64,000 bases of DNA from Peptoniphilus harei (GCF_900454685.1 NZ_UATM01000032.1:496001-560000), one strand, 5' to 3'; shown: positions 7,482-18,443, numbered from the stretch's first letter. The notes: generated from the letters alone by a model not told the origin. Numbers and translations are program-made.

Positions 7482-9911
7482 CTAGTCTCCAATATAATTT
7501 GCAACAGCTACAACTTTTGCATCTGTCAAATTCATAAGTTTAACACCAGATGTATTTCTTCCTTGGATGGAGATATCTTCTGTAAGAATCCTTATAATAA
7601 TTCCAGAGTTTGCAATTATCATAACGTCGTCTTCTTTTTCTACTACAGCAGCTGAAGCAACATCTCCAGTTTTATTTGTAATCTTGTAAGTTAGAAGTCC
7701 CTTTCCACCCCTATTTTGTGGTCTGTACTTGTCTATTTCTGTTAATTTTCCATAACCATTTTCTGATATAACAAGAAGATACTTATCTTCCACCACTAAA
7801 TCAGATGAAACTACAATGTCATCATCAACAAGGTCTATGGACTTAACTCCCATGGAGTTTCTGCCAGACTTCCTAACTTGTTCTTCGTTGAACCTAATGG
7901 ATAGGCCCTTTTTAGTTACAAGTATTACATCTTCATTATTCTTAGTCAAATGAACATTGATTAATTTATCATCTTCATTTAACTTTATAGCAATGATACC
8001 AGATTTTCTAATATTTTTGTAATCCTTAAATGGAGTTCTCTTAATAAGTCCCTTTTCAGTTACCATTAAGAAGTTTAGGTCTGGGTCATATTCTTTAACA
8101 GGTATTATTGAAGTTACCCTTTCATCTTCTTCAAGGTCAAGTAAATTTATAATAGCTGTACCCCTTGATGTCCTTGAGTCTTCTGGTATTTCATAGGCCT
8201 TTAATTTAAAGACATTACCAAGTGATGTAAAGAATAAAATCATATCGTGAGTAGATGTGACGAATAATTCTTTGACAAAGTCCTTATCTCTCATATTGCC
8301 TGAAGAAACTCCCCTGCCACCTCTTTTTTGTGGCTTATAAGTTCCCTCGCTCATTCTCTTGATATAGCCAAATTGAGTAAGAGTTATTACAACATCTTCT
8401 TTCTTTATAATGTCTTCAATTTCTATATCAGTAGAATCGTGGGAAATAACAGTTCTTCTTAGGTCACCATATTTTTCCTTTATTTCAAGAAGTTCTTCCT
8501 TGATTAGGTTCATAAGGACATCATTATTTTCTAAGATTTCCCTAAACCACTTGATGTCAGCTTGAAGTTTTTCATATTCAGCTTCCAGTCTATCTCTTTC
8601 AAGTCCAGTAAGTCTTCTGATTCTCATGTCCAAGATAGCTTGGGATTGTTCTTCTGTTAATTTAAATTCTTCATAGAACTTTTCCTTAGCTTCCTTGTCA
8701 TCCTTAGATGCCCTTACAATTTTTATAATCCTGTCGATGTTATCAAGAGCTATGAAAAGACCTTCAACTATGTGGGCCCTCTTTTCTGCCTTGTCTAGGT
8801 CGAACTTTGTCCTCCTAGTCACCACTTCAACTTGGTGGTCAACATAGTATCTTATAATCTCCTTAAGATTTAGGATTTCTGGTTTACCATTAACTAGAGC
8901 AAGATTTATAATCCCAAAAGTTGTTTGCATTTGAGTGTTTTTGTAAAGCTTATTTAAAACAACTTCTGCATTGGCATCTCTTTTTAGTTCAACTATTATG
9001 TTGATGCCCTTCCTGTTTGAGGCATCAGTTATATTAGAAATTCCATCAATTACCTTGTTCTTGGCAAGGTCTGCTATCTTCATAATAAGTGAAGACTTGT
9101 TAACTTGGTAAGGAAGCTCTGTAATTACAATTTTTTCACGATTGTTCTTAAAGGCCTTGATTTCTGCAACTGCCCTTACAGTTATCTTTCCTCTACCTGT
9201 TTCATAGGCTGCTCTTATTCCTTCAGTTCCCATAATTTGGGCACCTGTAGGGAAGTCTGGTCCCTTAATTATTTGATTAAGCTCAGCAATAGAAATTTCA
9301 TCATTATCAATGTAGGCTATAATTCCGTCAATGGACTCATTCATATTGTGAGGAGCCATATTTGTAGCCATACCTACTGCAATACCACTAGATCCATTTA
9401 CTAAAAGATTTGGAAATCTTGCTGGAAGTATTGTTGGTTCCTTTTCGTTCTCATCAAAGTTTGGAACAAAATCAACTGTATCCTTATTTATATCCCTTAG
9501 CATTTCTTCTGCAAGCTTGGTCATCCTAACTTCTGTATAACGCATAGCCGCAGCCCCATCACCGTCAATGTTACCAAAGTTACCTTGGCCATCAACTAGG
9601 ATATATCTTGTGTTAAAGTCTTGGGCAAGTCTAACTGTTGCTTCGTAAATAGATGAGTCACCGTGAGGGTGATACTTACCCATTACATCCCCAACAAGCC
9701 TTGCTGACTTTCTGTAGGGTCCATTGGATGCAAGATTAAGTCCCTGCATACCGTATAAAATTCTTCTATGGACTGGTTTTAGTCCATCACGTACATCAGG
9801 AAGTGCTCTTGCAACAATTACAGACATTGAATAGTCAAGATAAGATGATCTCATCTTTTTATTAATATCTACATCAAGTATTCCTGATTCTATAATCTTA
9901 TTTTCACTCAT
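7482..9911 (-). CDS. gyrA: DNA gyrase subunit A
   Basis: This 809-residue protein is the breakage-reunion subunit of gyrase. The active-site tyrosine is Y125 in MRYTEVRM. The quinolone-resistance region reads [17 protein letters not shown], with Ser86, Ser87 and Glu90 intact, the quinolone-sensitive state. The C-terminal half holds the beta-pinwheel repeats, including [16 protein letters not shown] and RGGKGLLTY. It follows gyrB by 9 bases and leads without a terminator into the RsbV-like gene, so gyrase and the partner-switch module probably share a transcript. Parallel topoisomerase IV (parC) cannot be excluded by sequence alone, but the gyrB-gyrA location at oriC and the GyrA-box-like RGGKG support GyrA. 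Confidence 0.97.
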   Translation of the reverse strand: MSENKIIESGILDVDINKKMRSSYLDYSMSVIVARALPDVRDGLKPVHRRILYGMQGLNLASNGPYRKSARLVGDVMGKYHPHGDSSIYEATVRLAQDFNTRYILVDGQGNFGNIDGDGAAAMRYTEVRMTKLAEEMLRDINKDTVDFVPNFDENEKEPTILPARFPNLLVNGSSGIAVGMATNMAPHNMNESIDGIIAYIDNDEISIAELNQIIKGPDFPTGAQIMGTEGIRAAYETGRGKITVRAVAEIKAFKNNREKIVITELPYQVNKSSLIMKIADLAKNKVIDGISNITDASNRKGINIIVELKRDANAEVVLNKLYKNTQMQTTFGIINLALVNGKPEILNLKEIIRYYVDHQVEVVTRRTKFDLDKAEKRAHIVEGLFIALDNIDRIIKIVRASKDDKEAKEKFYEEFKLTEEQSQAILDMRIRRLTGLERDRLEAEYEKLQADIKWFREILENNDVLMNLIKEELLEIKEKYGDLRRTVISHDSTDIEIEDIIKKEDVVITLTQFGYIKRMSEGTYKPQKRGGRGVSSGNMRDKDFVKELFVTSTHDMILFFTSLGNVFKLKAYEIPEDSRTSRGTAIINLLDLEEDERVTSIIPVKEYDPDLNFLMVTEKGLIKRTPFKDYKNIRKSGIIAIKLNEDDKLINVHLTKNNEDVILVTKKGLSIRFNEEQVRKSGRNSMGVKSIDLVDDDIVVSSDLVVEDKYLLVISENGYGKLTEIDKYRPQNRGGKGLLTYKITNKTGDVASAAVVEKEDDVMIIANSGIIIRILTEDISIQGRNTSGVKLMNLTDAKVVAVANYIGD

Positions 9912-9920
9912 AGTTTACTC

Positions 9921-11834
9921 CTATGCATCTATATAATCTGCATAAACTGCATTTTCTGTTATAAAGTCTCTTCTTGGTTCAACTTCTGATCCCATTAGGA
10001 TTGAGAAAGTGTCATCTGCTTCTGTTAAATCGTCTATATTAACCTTTAAAAGAAGCCTGTTGTCTGGGTTCATTGTAGTCTCCCAAAGTTGTTCTGGGTC
10101 CATTTCCCCAAGACCCTTGTACCTCTTTATGTTGACCTTAGAATCTTTGTATTCTTTAAGGGCAAGTCTAAGTTCCTTTTCATTGTGACAATATCTTAAA
10201 ATCTTAGTTCCCTTTTCTATTCCATAAAGTGGAGCTTGGGCAACATAGACATGTCCCTCTTCTATTAGTGGCTTCATGTATCTAAAGAAGAATGTTAGTA
10301 GAAGAGTCATAATGTGAGCACCGTCAACGTCGGCATCGGTCATTATTATGATCTTGTCGTATCTTAATTTTTCTAGGTTAAATTCTTCTCCAATCCCTGT
10401 TCCAAAAGCTGTAATCATGGCACGGATTTCTGAAGAATTTAGCATCCTATCAAGCCTTGCTTTCTCAACGTTCATAATCTTACCCCTAAGAGGTAGGATT
10501 GCTTGGTAAGCTGAGTCCCTGCCGTCCTTGGCAGAACCACCAGCAGAGTTACCTTCGACTAGGAAGATTTCATTTCTCTTTGGATCGTCATTTTGACAGT
10601 CTGCAAGCTTGCCTGGAAGGGTCATGGATTCAAGATTATTTTTCTTTCTTGTAAGGTCTCTTGCCTTTCTGGCAGCTTCTCTTGCACGTCTTGCTGATAG
10701 AGCCTTGTCTAGGATTTGCTTTCCAACTCTTGGATTTTCTTCCAAGAAAATTGCCAATTCTTCAGATAAAACTGAATCTACAACTCCCCTAGTTTCAGAA
10801 TTTCCTAGCTTTGCCTTAGTTTGGCCTTCAAATTGTGGGTCAGGTAATTTTACACTTATAACTGCAGAAATACCTTCTCTTACGTCTTCACCAGATAGGT
10901 TTTCTTCCTTTTCCTTTATAATATTATTTTTTCTACCATAATCATTTAGGGTCCTTGTTAGGGCTGACCTAAAACCAGAAAGATGGGTTCCACCTTCTTC
11001 AGTGTTAATATTATTTGCAAAAGAAAGCACAACTTCTGAGTAGGAGTCTGTGTATTGGATTGCAATTTCAACTGCTGTCTCTTCCCTAATTTCATCTATG
11101 TAGATGATTTCATCATGGACTGGCTTTTTCTTTGCATTAATAAATTCAACAAAGGATTTTATTCCACCTTCATAGTGAAAGACTTCCTTTAAGTCTTTTC
11201 TCTCATCTATAAATTCAATTTTTATCCCCTTATTTAGGAAGGCCATCTCCCTAAATCTCTTGGATAAAACTTCATCAGAAAATTCTACAGTTTCAAAGAT
11301 AGTATCGTCTGGTTCAAAGTAAATTGTTGTACCAGTATCATCTTTTTTAGTTTCTCCAATAACTTCTAGGTCACTTTTTCTGTGTCCCTTGGAAAATTCT
11401 TGCCTGTAAATTTTTCCATTTCTTTTTACAGTTGCTACTAATTTATTTGAAAGAGCGTTAACTACAGATACACCAACACCGTGAAGTCCACCAGAAACCT
11501 TGTAGGCAGAGTTGTCAAACTTACCACCTGCATGAAGGATTGTAAGTACTGTTTCTACTGTAGACTTACCTGTTTGTGGATGGATGTCAACTGGTATACC
11601 TGAACCATTGTCAGTTATTTCAACGCTTCCATTTTTATTTATTTTTATAATAATATGATCACATATACCGGCAAGAGCCTCGTCAATGGAGTTGTCTACA
11701 ACCTCATAAACTAGGTGGTGTAGACCTCTTGGTCCAGTAGATCCAATATACATACCCGGTCTTTTTCTAACGGGGTCTAGTCCTTCTAAGACCTGTATAT
11801 CCGACGCGTCATAATGTCTTTTGTCCTTTGCCAT
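9921..11834 (-). CDS. gyrB: DNA gyrase subunit B
   Basis: The 637-residue protein is the ATPase subunit of gyrase. The GHKL ATP site is visible as [22 protein letters not shown] and [15 protein letters not shown]. The TOPRIM domain has [14 protein letters not shown] and the metal-binding DADVDGAHI. The C-terminal tail has [17 protein letters not shown]. It sits 16 bases behind recF and 9 bases ahead of gyrA in the dnaA-side replication operon. Introduction of negative supercoils next to the origin fits its place here. Confidence 0.97.
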   Translation of the reverse strand: MAKDKRHYDASDIQVLEGLDPVRKRPGMYIGSTGPRGLHHLVYEVVDNSIDEALAGICDHIIIKINKNGSVEITDNGSGIPVDIHPQTGKSTVETVLTILHAGGKFDNSAYKVSGGLHGVGVSVVNALSNKLVATVKRNGKIYRQEFSKGHRKSDLEVIGETKKDDTGTTIYFEPDDTIFETVEFSDEVLSKRFREMAFLNKGIKIEFIDERKDLKEVFHYEGGIKSFVEFINAKKKPVHDEIIYIDEIREETAVEIAIQYTDSYSEVVLSFANNINTEEGGTHLSGFRSALTRTLNDYGRKNNIIKEKEENLSGEDVREGISAVISVKLPDPQFEGQTKAKLGNSETRGVVDSVLSEELAIFLEENPRVGKQILDKALSARRAREAARKARDLTRKKNNLESMTLPGKLADCQNDDPKRNEIFLVEGNSAGGSAKDGRDSAYQAILPLRGKIMNVEKARLDRMLNSSEIRAMITAFGTGIGEEFNLEKLRYDKIIIMTDADVDGAHIMTLLLTFFFRYMKPLIEEGHVYVAQAPLYGIEKGTKILRYCHNEKELRLALKEYKDSKVNIKRYKGLGEMDPEQLWETTMNPDNRLLLKVNIDDLTEADDTFSILMGSEVEPRRDFITENAVYADYIDA

Positions 11835-11850
11835 TTTTTCTCCTGTTCTT

Positions 11851-12924
11851 TTACAAAATCCTACCTTGACTCACCCTATAAAAATTGGCATCAACGGATT
11901 TTAGAAATTCGTCAGCCTCTGTTGTGGTGATAAAGGTCTGTAAATCTTTTAGTGAATGTAATAAGTATCTACTTCTCTTAGAATCAATTTCCGAAAAGAC
12001 ATCATCAAGTAAAAGTAGAGGCTTTGTTTTATATAAATCTCTTATAAGATCTGCTTCAGATAATTTTAAACTCAAGACTATAGATCTCTGCTCTCCCTGG
12101 GACCCATAAGACTTAGAGGAAAATTTATTTATCTTGAAGTCCAAGTCATCCCTGTGGGGCCCAATTGTTGTGTATCTCTTCTCAAGGTCCTTTGGGAGGG
12201 ATTCCTTTAATATTTTCAAATAATTTTCCATTAGCTCTTCCTCGTCCACGAAAACTGGTACTGTAGATAGGTAGGTTATATTTAAATCGTCTCCAGATAA
12301 GTTTTTATAATGTTTTTTGGCAATTTCATTTAACTTTTTAATAGTCTTTAACCTCATTATAATTATCTTGGTACCATTTTTTACGATTTCCCTGTCGTAG
12401 ACATCTAGAAGATTTCTGTCCATGTTCATCTTTAGAAGCTTGTTCCTCTCGAACAAAAGTCTCCTATACTTATACATATAAAAATCATAATTTAGGTCAA
12501 TATTTGAAAGCAGGTCGTCTAAGAATTTTCTTCTTTCCTTGGGTGAATATTTTATTATATTCAAATCTTCAGGATTAAAAAGCACTACAAATCTAGATTT
12601 TCTGTATTCTTTAGTATTTACCTTGTCATCGTTTATAAAAAGTTTCTTGTTTTCAAACTTTGAAATTTCAATCCTGTAGTCGTCCTTGTAGTCCTCTGTC
12701 ATGTATCTTGTAATAATACTTGAGGAATTTTCATCTATATTAATGAGGTCATTGTCCTTTAGGCTCCTAAAAGAAGTGGCCCTTATAGACATGTAAATTG
12801 ATTCCAACAAGTTGGTCTTTCCCGAAGCATTTAGACCATAGAGAACATTTATATTTTCACCTGGAATAAAATCTAAACCCTTGTAATTTCTAAAATTAAA
12901 AAGTCTTAGATGGTTGAGTTTCAT
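11851..12924 (-). CDS. recF: DNA replication and repair protein RecF
   Basis: The 357-residue SMC-like ATPase loads RecA at single-stranded gaps together with RecO and RecR. It has the Walker A motif [13 protein letters not shown] at about residues 29-41, the ABC signature [17 protein letters not shown] near residue 276, and the Walker B motif [12 protein letters not shown]. Its start overlaps the yaaA stop by four bases (ATGA), indicating translational coupling in the dnaA-gyrA cluster. Confidence 0.96.
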   Translation of the reverse strand: MKLNHLRLFNFRNYKGLDFIPGENINVLYGLNASGKTNLLESIYMSIRATSFRSLKDNDLINIDENSSSIITRYMTEDYKDDYRIEISKFENKKLFINDDKVNTKEYRKSRFVVLFNPEDLNIIKYSPKERRKFLDDLLSNIDLNYDFYMYKYRRLLFERNKLLKMNMDRNLLDVYDREIVKNGTKIIIMRLKTIKKLNEIAKKHYKNLSGDDLNITYLSTVPVFVDEEELMENYLKILKESLPKDLEKRYTTIGPHRDDLDFKINKFSSKSYGSQGEQRSIVLSLKLSEADLIRDLYKTKPLLLLDDVFSEIDSKRSRYLLHSLKDLQTFITTTEADEFLKSVDANFYRVSQGRIL

Positions 12925-13133
12925 TTTTCACCAATTATAAAGTCATTTCCCTCAAAAGAAATTTTGTCTCCCTTGTATAATTTTTTTCCTCTCCTAGTTT
13001 CCACTTCTCCATTAACCATAACAGCACCTTCTTGGATAAGGGTCTTTGCAAGACCACCTGATTCACAAAGGTTTGTTAGTTTTAGGAAGGAATCTAGTTT
13101 TATAAATTCAGTATTTATTTTAATTGTTTCCAT
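12921..13133 (-). CDS. yaaA: S4-domain RNA-binding protein YaaA
   Basis: This 70-residue protein is a single S4 domain with the typical pattern FIKLDSFLKLTNLCESGG, then IQEGAVMVNGEVETRRGKKL and GDKISFEG. Small S4 proteins of this kind (YaaA/RlbA) lie between dnaN and recF in most Firmicutes and have been linked to ribosome assembly. It begins two bases after the dnaN stop and overlaps recF by four. Confidence 0.92.
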   Translation of the reverse strand: METIKINTEFIKLDSFLKLTNLCESGGLAKTLIQEGAVMVNGEVETRRGKKLYKGDKISFEGNDFIIGEK

Positions 13134-13135
13134 AG

Positions 13136-14230
13136 TTACCCCGCAAGTCTTACTGGTAAGACAAGATATATATAGGAATCATTTTCTTTTTCTGTAATTA
13201 TTAGTGGGTTTACTGAGTCAGTGAAATTAAGGACAATTTCATCAGATTCTAGTATCTTAACCCCGTCTAAAATATATCTTGAATTAAAAGCAATATCTAA
13301 ACTTTCATCATGTTCTGATGTTTTAACTTTTTCAAAAACATCTCCAATTTCTGAATTACTTTTTATATCAATATAATTTTCAGCTACATTTAATTTTATT
13401 AGGTTGGCTCTGTCTTCTCTTGCAAGAAGAGATGCCCTTTCCACTGCAAGTTGGAATTCTCTCTTTGATACAGATGTAGAAATCTTGTGTTCATCTCTTA
13501 GAAGAGCACTGTAGCTAAAAAAGTCTCCACTTAATAAAGTTGAATAAAATACAGTATTGTTAAACTTAAAGACAATATTATTTCTTGAAATATTTAACTT
13601 AAGATTTTCTTCATCATCAACTATCTTTACAAGTTCATTAAGTGACCTGGATGGAATTATAATTGAATTTTCAATTCCAGTTTCCTTTTCAAGTTTTTGT
13701 ATTGCCATCCTAAATCCATCTAGGGCAACAAAATTTATAAAGTTTTTCTTTATATCCATTAGGACACCTGTAAAGACAATTCTTGATTCGTCACTAGAAA
13801 CGGCAAAAGTTGTCTTCTTTACAATGTTTTTTAGGTCCTTAGCTGACATATCTATAGTGATATCTTCTTCTACTTTTGGTAGGTCTGGATATTCATCAGC
13901 CTTTTGTGTGGATAAGTTAAAGATTGAATCACCACATTTAAGGTTCATCATATAATTTTCTACATTTATATTTATAATGTCATTTTCAAGTTTTCTAATA
14001 ATATCTCCAAAGAGTCTTGAATTTATTACAATTTCTCCTTCTCTTTCAACAATTGCCTTAAGCTCAGTCTTTATGCTTATTTCTGTATCTGTTGCAGTAA
14101 GAGTAAGAATATTATCTTTGGCTGATATTTTTATACCTTCAAGTATTTGCATAGTCGTTCTTTGAGAAATTGCTTTTTGAACTATGGAAATATGTTTTGT
14201 CAGTTCTTTTCTGTTAACCTTTATTAGCAT
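13136..14230 (-). CDS. dnaN: DNA polymerase III sliding clamp, beta subunit
   Basis: The 364-residue protein has the three-fold repeated clamp fold, with N-terminal MLIKVNRKELTKHISIVQKAIS, a middle repeat around FAVSSDESRIVFTGVLMDI and the C-terminal SRYILDGVKIL then YIYLVLPVRLAG, the last being the hydrophobic edge near the peptide-binding pocket. Length is normal. It is the second gene of the origin cluster, 148 bases after dnaA, with DnaA boxes in between. The strong AGGAGG upstream of 14230 supports the start. Confidence 0.97.
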   Translation of the reverse strand: MLIKVNRKELTKHISIVQKAISQRTTMQILEGIKISAKDNILTLTATDTEISIKTELKAIVEREGEIVINSRLFGDIIRKLENDIININVENYMMNLKCGDSIFNLSTQKADEYPDLPKVEEDITIDMSAKDLKNIVKKTTFAVSSDESRIVFTGVLMDIKKNFINFVALDGFRMAIQKLEKETGIENSIIIPSRSLNELVKIVDDEENLKLNISRNNIVFKFNNTVFYSTLLSGDFFSYSALLRDEHKISTSVSKREFQLAVERASLLAREDRANLIKLNVAENYIDIKSNSEIGDVFEKVKTSEHDESLDIAFNSRYILDGVKILESDEIVLNFTDSVNPLIITEKENDSYIYLVLPVRLAG

Positions 14231-14278
14231 TTTTTCCTCCTAGAAAATAGTATATTAATCAGTAATAGTAGTAGGGCC

Positions 14279-14377
14279 TGTGGATTTGTTAATAAGTCCC
14301 TAAAAGTTATGAGTTACAATAAAAATTTCTCTTGATAAGTTGTGGATAAGATTGACACTTATAAAAACTTATCAACA
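14279..14377. promoter_or_regulatory. DnaA boxes between dnaA and dnaN
   Basis: The 148-base spacer has TGTGGATAA at 14341-14349 (perfect on the minus strand), TTATCAACA at 14369-14377 and a weaker TGTGGATTT at 14279-14287. Together with the boxes upstream of dnaA this gives the two-part origin arrangement known from Bacillus, or an autoregulatory site for dnaN. Confidence 0.75.
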
Positions 14378-14378
14378 G

Positions 14379-15728
14379 CTAAGATTTTATCTCTTTTATT
14401 AAATTAGTAATCTCAATTTTAAATACAGGATCATCTTCTAAATCCTTGCTTATTTTGTCGTAGGCATGAATAACAGTAGAGTGGTCACGTCCACCAAATA
14501 CATCTCCAATCTTAGGAAGGCTAAGATCAGTTAGTTCTCTTGTTATATACATGGCTATTTGTCTTGGATAGGCTATAGCCTTGGTCCTTTTTCTAGAATT
14601 TAAATCATCAAGATTTAGTCCATATTTTTTAGCAACTTCAGACTTTATATATTCTGCAGTTATTTGTTTTTTGGCCTTAGTTTCGTAGATATCCCTAAGG
14701 ACTATGGCAGCAGATTCAACGGAAATATCTGAATCTGTTAGCTTTGAATAGGCCATAACCCTGGATAAGGCTCCCTCAAGTTCTCTTATATTGCTTCTGA
14801 CATTTTCTGCAATAAAGTTCATTACCTCTTGGGAAACCTCGAATCCTTCAGAATCGGCCTTTTTCCTCAAAATTGCAATCCTAGTTTCAAGATCTGGAGG
14901 TCCAATATCTACTACAAGACCCCAGGCAAACCTAGAAATAAGCCTTTCTTCAAGGCTCTTGATATCCTTAGGCGGTTTATCAGATGTAAGGACAATTTGC
15001 TTATTTTGCTCATGGAGCTCATTAAAGGTATGGAAAAATTCCTCCTGAGTCCTGTCCTTATCAGCTATAAACTGGATATCGTCTATAAGTAGAAGGTCAA
15101 CCTTCCTGTATTTATTCCTAAAGTCTTCATTCTTATTAGTTTGGATTGAATTTATAAGCTCGTTAGTAAACTGCTCACTTGTCACGTATAAAATTTTCTT
15201 TGTAGGATCTTGTTCTAGTACAAAATGTCCAATTGCATGCATTAAATGGGTCTTTCCAAGTCCTACACCTCCATAAATGAAGAGGGGGTTTGAAAAGGCA
15301 TTTTGCGGATTTTCGTAATTTTCAGAGACAGCCAAAGCTGCTGCATGGGCGAATTCATTGCTCTTGCCCACCACAAAGGTATCAAAAGTGTATTTTGGGT
15401 TTAGCCTTGATATGCTTAAGAAGTTCTTATTTATAAGGCCTGCAGGGTTTTGGTCTGTTGCTTCATCTTCTGAAATTATGCTTATATCAAAATCAATTCC
15501 CGTAATCTCATTGAGGGCTTCCCCTACGAGGTCAAAGTGCCTCTTATTATTTACAAGATAATCTCTTATAAAGGGAGAGGGAACTGTGATTATGATTTTT
15601 TCTTCATCATAATCAATTGATTTTGGAAGCATTCTGGAAAACCAAGTGGAGTATGTAACTTGAGACATTGATTTTTTTTCAAGTTCTTTTAAGAAAGACT
15701 CCCACATAGTGGAAAGTTCCTTGTCCAT
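14379..15728 (-). CDS. dnaA: Chromosomal replication initiator DnaA
   Basis: The 449-residue protein binds DnaA boxes and melts the origin. Domain I begins with the SMSQVTYSTWFSRMLPKSI region, domain III has Walker A GGVGLGKTHLMHAIG near residue 154, Walker B DLLLIDDIQF and the arginine-finger/sensor region SRFAWGLVVDI, and domain IV ends with the DNA-binding signature GGRDHSTVIHAYDKI. Length is standard. It is transcribed away from the box-rich region 15729-16110. A GAGG-type ribosome-binding site (AGGAGG) sits 7 bases ahead of the ATG. Confidence 0.98.
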   Translation of the reverse strand: MDKELSTMWESFLKELEKKSMSQVTYSTWFSRMLPKSIDYDEEKIIITVPSPFIRDYLVNNKRHFDLVGEALNEITGIDFDISIISEDEATDQNPAGLINKNFLSISRLNPKYTFDTFVVGKSNEFAHAAALAVSENYENPQNAFSNPLFIYGGVGLGKTHLMHAIGHFVLEQDPTKKILYVTSEQFTNELINSIQTNKNEDFRNKYRKVDLLLIDDIQFIADKDRTQEEFFHTFNELHEQNKQIVLTSDKPPKDIKSLEERLISRFAWGLVVDIGPPDLETRIAILRKKADSEGFEVSQEVMNFIAENVRSNIRELEGALSRVMAYSKLTDSDISVESAAIVLRDIYETKAKKQITAEYIKSEVAKKYGLNLDDLNSRKRTKAIAYPRQIAMYITRELTDLSLPKIGDVFGGRDHSTVIHAYDKISKDLEDDPVFKIEITNLIKEIKS

Positions 15729-15756
15729 ATTTCCTCCTTATTAACAATTTATATAT

Positions 15757-16024
15757 TGTTGATAAATAACAGTTCATAAATCTATATACAATTGTGAGTA
15801 AACTTGTGGATAAGTAAATATAAACAATATGATTTTGGTTGAATTGTTGATAGATTGCCTAAAAAATTTGCTAAATCACAGTTTTTAGAAAAATAAAAAT
15901 AAAACTATCAACATCTTATCAACAGATTGTTAATAACTTTATTTATAAACAGGTTTATTATTATCTACATATAACTCACAATTATCCACATATATTTTAA
16001 CAAATAAGACTATACTTATCAACA
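15757..16024. other. Chromosomal origin of replication (oriC), DnaA-box cluster
   Basis: Between dnaA and rpmH there are eight DnaA-box matches: 15757-15765 (TGTTGATAA), 15805-15813 (TGTGGATAA), 15845-15853 (TGTTGATAG), 15905-15913 (CTATCAACA), 15916-15924 (TTATCAACA), 15961-15969 (TTATCTACA), 15982-15990 (TTATCCACA) and 16016-16024 (TTATCAACA). The left three point one way and the right five the other. A very AT-rich tract at about 16045-16075 could be the unwinding element. Gene order on both sides is that of a Firmicutes oriC. Confidence 0.9.
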
Positions 16025-16107
16025 ATAAGGGCTTTGAATGAACTCTCATAAATTATTTAATATTTATATTTTTTTGGTTTTGAAAGTTAATTAATTGACT
16101 ATATTAC

Positions 16108-16136
16108 TTGACAAGACTCTAATTTGTAAATAAAAT
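16108..16136 (+). promoter_or_regulatory. Promoter of the rpmH operon
   Basis: TTGACA at 16108-16113 and TAAAAT at 16131-16136 are separated by 17 bases, a near-consensus housekeeping promoter just outside the origin and 27 bases ahead of rpmH. Confidence 0.75.
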
Positions 16137-16162
16137 GATAAGGATAGAAAGAGGTGAGAATT

Positions 16163-16297
16163 TTGAAAAGAACTTATCAACCAAAAAACAAACAAAGAAA
16201 AAGAGAACACGGTTTTCGTGCTAGAATGAGAACAAGAGCAGGTAGAGCCGTAATTAAGGCAAGAAGAAGAAAGGGCAGAAAGAAACTTTCAGCTTAG
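16163..16297 (+). CDS. rpmH: Ribosomal protein bL34
   Basis: A 44-residue, arginine- and lysine-rich protein reads (M)[17 protein letters not shown] at its start and [20 protein letters not shown] at its end, the standard bL34 sequence. The start codon is TTG at 16163, placed 4-5 bases after AGAGGTGAG; no ATG exists at the conserved position, so the unusual start is needed. It is the first gene of the right-hand arm and is followed 8 bases later by rnpA. Confidence 0.96.
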   Translation: MKRTYQPKNKQRKREHGFRARMRTRAGRAVIKARRRKGRKKLSA

Positions 16298-16305
16298 GTT
16301 TTATA

Positions 16306-16641
16306 ATGAAGGATTGTTATTTAAAAAAGAATAGTGAATTTCAAAGGGTTTATTCTAATAAGAAGATTTCTGGATCTAGATACATCACTCTTTTTACTGC
16401 TAAGAACAATAGAGACTATCCGAGATTTGGCATTACTGCCACAAAAAAAGTCGGCAATGCAGTAAATAGGAATTTTATCAGAAGAAGATTAAAACACCTT
16501 TTAAGAGAGAATTCTCATAAAATAAAGCCTGGATACGATTATGTATTTGTCGCAAAGAAGGATGCATGTGATTCGGACTTTAAAGACTTTAAGAATTCTT
16601 TTTTTTCTGTTTTAAAAAGACAAAAGAAGATGGTTAAATGA
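16306..16641 (+). CDS. rnpA: Ribonuclease P protein component
   Basis: The 111-residue basic protein assists RNase P RNA in 5' maturation of tRNA. It begins with [15 protein letters not shown] and has the RNR-type signature [18 protein letters not shown] around residues 51-68, then [11 protein letters not shown]. Its end overlaps yidD by four bases. The ribosome-binding site is weak, as is common for a gene coupled to rpmH. Confidence 0.95.
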   Translation: MKDCYLKKNSEFQRVYSNKKISGSRYITLFTAKNNRDYPRFGITATKKVGNAVNRNFIRRRLKHLLRENSHKIKPGYDYVFVAKKDACDSDFKDFKNSFFSVLKRQKKMVK

Positions 16642-16853
16642 GTAAAATTTGTATGATTTTAATAAGATTTTATCAAAGGTTTATTTCAACCTATCTTCTT
16701 CCAGGAAGACACTGTAGGTTTGACCCAACCTGTTCACAATACAGCTACGAAGCCTATGAGAAGTATGGATTTTTTAAGGGAACTTATTTGACTATAAGGA
16801 GAATCTTAAAGTGTAATCCCTTCCACAAGGGCGGATACGATCCTCTCATTTAA
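16638..16853 (+). CDS. yidD: Membrane protein insertion efficiency factor YidD
   Basis: This 71-residue protein has the conserved core [19 protein letters not shown] followed by [15 protein letters not shown], the hallmark of the YidD/UPF0161 family, which helps YidC insert membrane proteins. It overlaps rnpA (ATGA) and is followed 17 bases later by yidC with a GGAGG site. Confidence 0.95.
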   Translation: MSKICMILIRFYQRFISTYLLPGRHCRFDPTCSQYSYEAYEKYGFFKGTYLTIRRILKCNPFHKGGYDPLI

Positions 16854-16870
16854 ATTGGAGGAAATTATTA

Positions 16871-17605
16871 ATGCATTTAATTAGTACTATACTTGGTACT
16901 TTTGTTAGATTCATCTATGATGGTCTAGCAGCAATTATACCACAAGAACCAGCTGCAATTTCATTTTTTGCACTTTCAATTATAATTGCAACTATCATTA
17001 TTAAGCTTTTGATTTTGCCACTAAATATTTCTCAGATGAAAAATCAAAAGAAAATGGCAAAACTTCAACCAGAGCTTACTAAGATTCAAAAGAAGTACAA
17101 AAACGACCCACAAACTTTGGCTGCTAAGCAACAAAAGCTTTATAAGGATGCCAACTACAACATGGCTGGAGGATGTCTTCCAATGATTATTACCATGGTT
17201 GTATTGATTGCCTTTTATAGGGTCTTTTTGAACCCACAAACCTTCGCTTTTACAGATCCAGGTTTTTATGAAGCAATGAACAAGAACTTCTTTTATATAG
17301 AAAATATTGATCATGCTGACAAAACTTTAATTATGCCTATTATAGCGGCAGCTTCGACTTTCTTAGTATCCTTTATTACTACTAAGAACCCTGCAACTCA
17401 AGGAGCAGGTGCTGATCAAGCTAAGTCAATGATGTCTACTATGATGGTTGTAATGCCAATTTTAATTTTTTCAATGGCAAGAAAATATGCAGCAGGACTT
17501 GTAATTTATTGGACTGTTTCCAATATTTTTTCAATAGGTCAACAGCTCATAACTAATAAGATTGTAGAAGATGAAATTGAAGAAGTTGAGGTTAAGGACA
17601 AGTAA
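16871..17605 (+). CDS. yidC: Membrane protein insertase YidC/OxaA
   Basis: The 244-residue protein is a short Gram-positive YidC. It has a first helix at the N-terminus, the cytoplasmic hairpin NQKKMAKLQPELTKIQKKYKND, a membrane segment around GGCLPMIITMVVLIAFYRV, and two more C-terminal helices. No lipobox cysteine is seen at the N-terminus, unlike many SpoIIIJ-type proteins. The stop overlaps the jag start (TAATG). Confidence 0.94.
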   Translation: MHLISTILGTFVRFIYDGLAAIIPQEPAAISFFALSIIIATIIIKLLILPLNISQMKNQKKMAKLQPELTKIQKKYKNDPQTLAAKQQKLYKDANYNMAGGCLPMIITMVVLIAFYRVFLNPQTFAFTDPGFYEAMNKNFFYIENIDHADKTLIMPIIAAASTFLVSFITTKNPATQGAGADQAKSMMSTMMVVMPILIFSMARKYAAGLVIYWTVSNIFSIGQQLITNKIVEDEIEEVEVKDK

Positions 17606-18408
17606 TGAATTATGTAATTAAGACGGGCAAAACCGTAGATGAAGCAGTAAGAGAGGCTCTAAATGAATTAAATATTACAAGAGATAATGCTGAAATTGAA
17701 GTCCTTGATGAGGGTCAAAAGGGTTTCTTGGGACTTATTGGTTCTAAGGATGCCACTGTAAAAGTTTGGCCAAAAGTAGATGAGACAAAAAGCATCTTAA
17801 ATGAAATATTTAATGAAGAAATTGAACCAGAGACGAGCCAAGAAGTAGTTCAAAATACTGATGATGAACTTGAAATAGAAGACGAAGAAGTTTCCACAGA
17901 TGAAGTTCATATGGAAGAAGCTATTAAGACTCTTGATGAAGAAAATGAAGAAATCTTAAGTGCTGCAAGAGAATTTTTAGGAAAAATCCTTGAAACTCTT
18001 GAACTTGATAATATTGTGGAAATGGAATTAGAAAATAATACTCTAAATGTAAATGTCAACGGAGATGAAAATAGACTTGGAATTTTAATTGGAAAAAGAG
18101 GGGTAACTCTTGATTCTATCCAATATATTTTAAACTTAATTGTTAATAAAAAATCTTCAAGATACATTAGGGTCAACCTTGACTCTAGTGGCTACAGGGA
18201 TAAGAGAAAGAAGACTCTTGAAAATCTTGCTGGCAAAATGGCCAACAAGGTTCTTAAGACTGGTAGGTCCATAAAGCTTGAACCTATGAATTCTTATGAA
18301 AGAAAGATTATCCACACAGCTTTACAAGATTTTGAAGGAGTACTTACTCATTCAGAAGGAAAGGATCCTTTTAGAAAAGTAGTAATTCAAAAAGAGAGAG
18401 AATATTGA
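17605..18408 (+). CDS. jag: RNA-binding protein Jag/KhpB
   Basis: The 267-residue protein has an N-terminal Jag domain (VIKTGKTVDEAVREALNELN), an acidic linker, a KH domain containing ILIGKRGVTLDSIQYILN, and a C-terminal R3H domain ending in MNSYERKIIHTALQ then HSEGKDPFRKVVI. KhpB forms an RNA chaperone with KhpA and affects cell division and envelope synthesis. It is coupled to yidC and followed by a terminator. Confidence 0.93.
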   Translation: MNYVIKTGKTVDEAVREALNELNITRDNAEIEVLDEGQKGFLGLIGSKDATVKVWPKVDETKSILNEIFNEEIEPETSQEVVQNTDDELEIEDEEVSTDEVHMEEAIKTLDEENEEILSAAREFLGKILETLELDNIVEMELENNTLNVNVNGDENRLGILIGKRGVTLDSIQYILNLIVNKKSSRYIRVNLDSSGYRDKRKKTLENLAGKMANKVLKTGRSIKLEPMNSYERKIIHTALQDFEGVLTHSEGKDPFRKVVIQKEREY

Positions 18409-18410
18409 TA

Positions 18411-18443
18411 AAGAGGGCTTTATTTTAAAAGCCTTCTTTTTTA
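18411..18443 (+). terminator. Terminator after jag
   Basis: An 11-bp stem (18411-18421 with 18428-18438, one G-U pair) is followed by a T run. Confidence 0.85.
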
